Source: Staphylococcus lugdunensis
GTDB taxonomy: Bacteria; Bacillota; Bacilli; Staphylococcales; Staphylococcaceae
DNA length: 64,000 nucleotides
Direction: 5' to 3'
Assembly (NCBI RefSeq): GCF_002901705.1
Contig: NZ_PPPV01000016.1
Location: 297,333-361,332, forward strand
Made by a program: the position numbers and the translations under genes. Shown piece after piece: positions 61,819 through 64,000 of the stretch; position 1 is the stretch's first letter, and every line of letters starts with the position of its first letter. The notes under the pieces are model-generated. The model worked only from the letters and a program-made list of their open reading frames with translations, ran no database searches and was not told the DNA's origin.

Positions 61819-62926
61819 TGTACTAATTATTGGTTCAGGTGTCATCGGCATGTCCATTGCACGTTCTTTAAGTGAAAGCCATTTGGATATTGCGATTGTT
61901 GATAGAGATGTTCCTGGCAAACATGCTTCTTATAAGGCAGGTGGAATGTTAGGCGCTCAAAATGAATTCACTTATGACAGCGCTCTATTTCGTCTCGCGC
62001 TTGAATCGCGAGCTATGTTTCCTGATTTAGCCGCAGACTTATTTCAAGAAACAGGTATCGACATTCAGTTTCAAAATTCTGGGTTAATTAAAGTAGCTAG
62101 CAGCAAAGATGATGTTAATCACTTAATGGCTCAGTATGAATTTTTAAATGCACATGATTCAAGTGTCACTAAATTAAGCGATAACGCTTTAAAGCAACTT
62201 TCACATGGCACAATCAATCCTAGTCCATTATCAATTTATATCCCAAAAGACGGACAAATTAATGCACATCATTACACACAAGCCTTATTAAAATCGATTT
62301 TAAAGCGTGATATTCATCGATACTATGAAACAGAAGTTACCAATATACGTAAAGATAATGGCTTTTATCAAGTTATGACAACAACCGGTACATTATATGC
62401 GCAAAAAGTAATTGTCGCAGGAGGTGCATGGTCATCAGAATTACTTGAACATTATCATTTGCCACGTAAAGTTATCGGGGTAAAAGGTGAAGTTATTTTA
62501 GTCGAACATAATGACTTGAAACTTACCGAAACCGTTTTTATGACAAATGGTTGCTATATTGTACCTAAGAAACCTAACCGTTTCTTAATTGGTGCAACCA
62601 GCGACTTTGATAATTATTCTGTCGGCAATACCGATGATGGAATACATTGGTTACTTGAAAAGTCAAGCGAACGCATTCCAGCATTAGCGCACAGTAAAAT
62701 CATTAAACAATGGTCTGGTGTGCGACCATACACTGAACAAGAACTACCGATTATGGATCGCATTGATGATGGTCTATTTGCCATTACTGGTCACTACCGT
62801 AACGGTATTTTATTGTCACCTGTTATTGGCAGAGATATTGCAAATTGGTTGTTATCTGGTATCAAACCAGATATTTATAACACATTTTCAGCGACTAGGA
62901 GGGAAACATATGAAGTGCATGATTAA
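61811..62926 (+). CDS. thiO: Glycine oxidase ThiO
   Basis: A 371-residue FAD-dependent amino-acid oxidase. The dinucleotide motif is IIGSGVIGMSIARSL at residue 5, YKAGGMLGAQ follows near 40, and SGVRPYTEQELPIMD near 300 with GHYRNGILLSP near 325 complete the D-amino-acid-oxidase pattern. It converts glycine to dehydroglycine (iminoacetate) for thiazole synthesis by ThiG. The ATG overlaps tenI by eight bases and follows AGGAG. The stop lies inside the thiS start region. Confidence 0.92.
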   Translation: MHDVLIIGSGVIGMSIARSLSESHLDIAIVDRDVPGKHASYKAGGMLGAQNEFTYDSALFRLALESRAMFPDLAADLFQETGIDIQFQNSGLIKVASSKDDVNHLMAQYEFLNAHDSSVTKLSDNALKQLSHGTINPSPLSIYIPKDGQINAHHYTQALLKSILKRDIHRYYETEVTNIRKDNGFYQVMTTTGTLYAQKVIVAGGAWSSELLEHYHLPRKVIGVKGEVILVEHNDLKLTETVFMTNGCYIVPKKPNRFLIGATSDFDNYSVGNTDDGIHWLLEKSSERIPALAHSKIIKQWSGVRPYTEQELPIMDRIDDGLFAITGHYRNGILLSPVIGRDIANWLLSGIKPDIYNTFSATRRETYEVHD

Positions 62927-63110
62927 TGGTGACCCTTTCACATTTGACAAGGAACAGTCCATTCAAGATGTGTTACTTGCATTAGAATTAGATCCGAAAC
63001 GTGTCATCGTTGAATATAATGACACTTTAATTAAACAAGATGACTACCACAGTCACACGGTAAGACAAGACGATAAATTAGAATTACTAGAATTTGTTGG
63101 AGGCGGATAA
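62910..63110 (+). CDS. thiS: Sulfur-carrier protein ThiS
   Basis: A 66-residue ubiquitin-fold sulfur carrier. It begins [12 protein letters not shown] and ends ELLEFVGGG, the C-terminal Gly-Gly being the site of adenylation and thiocarboxylate formation by ThiF. It donates sulfur to ThiG. The start at 62910 follows AGGAGGG, and the gene overlaps the thiO end by 17 bases in another frame. It ends one base before the thiG start, a tight translational coupling. Confidence 0.93.
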   Translation: MKCMINGDPFTFDKEQSIQDVLLALELDPKRVIVEYNDTLIKQDDYHSHTVRQDDKLELLEFVGGG

Positions 63111-63111
63111 T

Positions 63112-63879
63112 ATGTTTAAAATTGGCTCATTAGAATTAAAATCACGTTTATTATTAGGCACAGGTAAATTTGACAATGAAGACATTCAAACCAAAGCGAT
63201 TGAAGCGTCAGAAACAAATGTCTTAACTTTTGCGGTAAGACGCATGAACTTATATGACAAAAATTTACCAAACCCACTTGCAAATATTAATCTCAAAGAT
63301 TTTATTACATTCCCAAATACAGCTGGAGCAAAAACAGCGAAAGAAGCGATTCGTATTGCTGAAATTGCTAATCATGCCGGTGTATGTGACATGATTAAAG
63401 TTGAAGTGATTGGTGATGATGAAACACTCTTACCCGATCCATTTGAAACGTATGAAGCTTGTAAAGTATTGTTAGAAAAAGGCTATATCGTTTGCCCTTA
63501 TATTTCTAATGATGTCGTCCTAGCAAAACGATTGGAAGAACTAGGTGTTCATGCGGTAATGCCGCTTGCTTCACCTATTGGTACAGGCCGAGGTATTAAT
63601 AATCAGCTTAACTTAAGTTATATCATTAAAAATTCCAATGTTCCTGTAATTGTTGATGCCGGCATTGGATCACCAAAAGATGCATGTCATGCTATGGAAT
63701 TAGGGGCTGATGGTATCTTACTCAATACAGCTGTGTCAGGGGCAAAAGACCCTGTAAAAATGGCAGAAGCAATGAAATTAGGTATCCAAGCAGGTCGCTT
63801 ATCTTATGAGGCAGGACGTATTCCAGTTAAATATACTGCACAAGCATCTAGCCCAACTGAAGGACTCGGTTTCTTATAA
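63112..63879 (+). CDS. thiG: Thiazole synthase ThiG
   Basis: A 255-residue TIM-barrel enzyme that condenses 1-deoxy-D-xylulose 5-phosphate, dehydroglycine and ThiS-thiocarboxylate into the thiazole phosphate. The Schiff-base lysine is Lys96 in [10 protein letters not shown], equal in position to Bacillus ThiG, with [13 protein letters not shown] before it and [10 protein letters not shown] and [14 protein letters not shown] in the C-terminal half. The ATG at 63112 is preceded by GGAGGCGGA. thiF starts by sharing the last base of the thiG stop (TAATG). Confidence 0.94.
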   Translation: MFKIGSLELKSRLLLGTGKFDNEDIQTKAIEASETNVLTFAVRRMNLYDKNLPNPLANINLKDFITFPNTAGAKTAKEAIRIAEIANHAGVCDMIKVEVIGDDETLLPDPFETYEACKVLLEKGYIVCPYISNDVVLAKRLEELGVHAVMPLASPIGTGRGINNQLNLSYIIKNSNVPVIVDAGIGSPKDACHAMELGADGILLNTAVSGAKDPVKMAEAMKLGIQAGRLSYEAGRIPVKYTAQASSPTEGLGFL

Positions 63880-64000
63880 TGTCTCGTTATGAGCGACAAA
63901 TACGTTTTGCCCCTTTTGGCGAACATGGACAAACTGCACTATCGCACGCGCAAATTTTAATTATGGGTGCTGGTGCGCTAGGCAGTCATGTTGCTGCACA
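63879..64000 (+). CDS. thiF: ThiF/MoeB-type adenylyltransferase, N-terminal part (cut by window end)
   Basis: Only the first 40 residues are inside the window: [17 protein letters not shown], then AQILIMGAGALGSHVAA. The RYxRQ opening and the GxGxxG nucleotide motif are those of ThiF/MoeB enzymes, which adenylate the C-terminal glycine of ThiS. The operon position directly after thiG (overlapping TAATG) favours ThiF over MoeB. The gene continues beyond base 64000. Confidence 0.88.
   Translation, partial: MSRYERQIRFAPFGEHGQTALSHAQILIMGAGALGSHVAA

Noticed and set aside
62718-62909. N-terminal extension of thiS
   Set aside because: This upstream part of the open frame is a shadow of thiO; the AGGAGGG before 62910 fixes the real start.
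1-64000. CRISPR arrays, tRNA and rRNA genes, prophage or integrase genes
   Set aside because: No regularly spaced repeats, cloverleaf-type sequences, rRNA-like stretches or integrase frames were seen; the only mobile-element trace is the relic near 13.5 kb.

Overview
The window is AT-rich Firmicute DNA from a Staphylococcus chromosome. Evidence seen in the sequence: staphylococcal-only families (DUF443, DUF1433), STAR-type intergenic repeats built around a TTTGTTGGGGCCC core, a Sau3AI-type restriction enzyme, and a gene order (opuC, pgcA, gtaB, gntRKP, relP) that I recall from the S. aureus chromosome. It differs from S. aureus as I remember it by an unplaced two-component system, ppx-ppk and a thiazole (tenI-thiO-thiS-thiG-thiF) operon, so a related or coagulase-negative species is likely. 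I cannot name the species. Layout: 1-1.65 kb, minus-strand tandem array of DUF443 membrane proteins, the first running off the edge. 1.9-5.7 kb, opuCABCD osmolyte ABC transporter behind a sigma-B-type promoter. 5.9-16.7 kb, butanediol dehydrogenase, YdeI-like protein, type-B carboxylesterase, MFS exporter, two-component system, an IS1182-family relic, FetAB-type exporter and two tandem CPBP proteases. 17-18.6 kb, GltB-like FMN oxidoreductase. 18.9-25.7 kb, a phosphorus-scavenging block: 5'-nucleotidase and a secreted protein diverge from phnD-phnC-phnE1-phnE2 across a PhoP-box-like sequence. 26-38.7 kb, metY, YehR-family lipoprotein, M42 peptidase, AbgT transporter, ppx-ppk, M20 peptidase, SDR and two small hypotheticals. 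38.9-44 kb, lone dihydrolipoamide dehydrogenase followed by a low-GC restriction island: Sau3AI-like endonuclease, C5 methyltransferase and an extra PD-(D/E)XK-like protein. 44-49.4 kb, TagE-type glycosyltransferase, pgcA, a small membrane protein, a nonsense-mutated DUF1433 lipoprotein-like gene and gtaB. 49.5-53.3 kb, gluconate operon gntR-gntK-gntP with visible GntR operator and cre site. 53.4-60.7 kb, membrane-tethered MerR regulator, hydrolase, relP, DUF2188 protein, FUSC transporter, ABM monooxygenase and a sugar-acid MFS carrier with its own cre. 61.06-64 kb, TPP riboswitch and thiazole operon, thiF cut by the window end. Functional links: opuC answers osmotic/general stress; phnDCEE, the nucleotidase and the secreted protein look like one phosphate-starvation regulon; pgcA and gtaB supply glucose-1-P and UDP-glucose to glycosyltransferases such as the neighbouring TagE-like enzyme; gntRKP and the sugar-acid carrier are carbon-catabolite controlled; the thi genes make the thiazole half of thiamine under TPP control. 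The most interesting unexplained points are a palindrome containing GATC in the methyltransferase promoter of the restriction island, the third nuclease-like gene beside it, three copies of a ~150 bp double-hairpin repeat, and several inverted repeats with U-tracts in 5' leaders.
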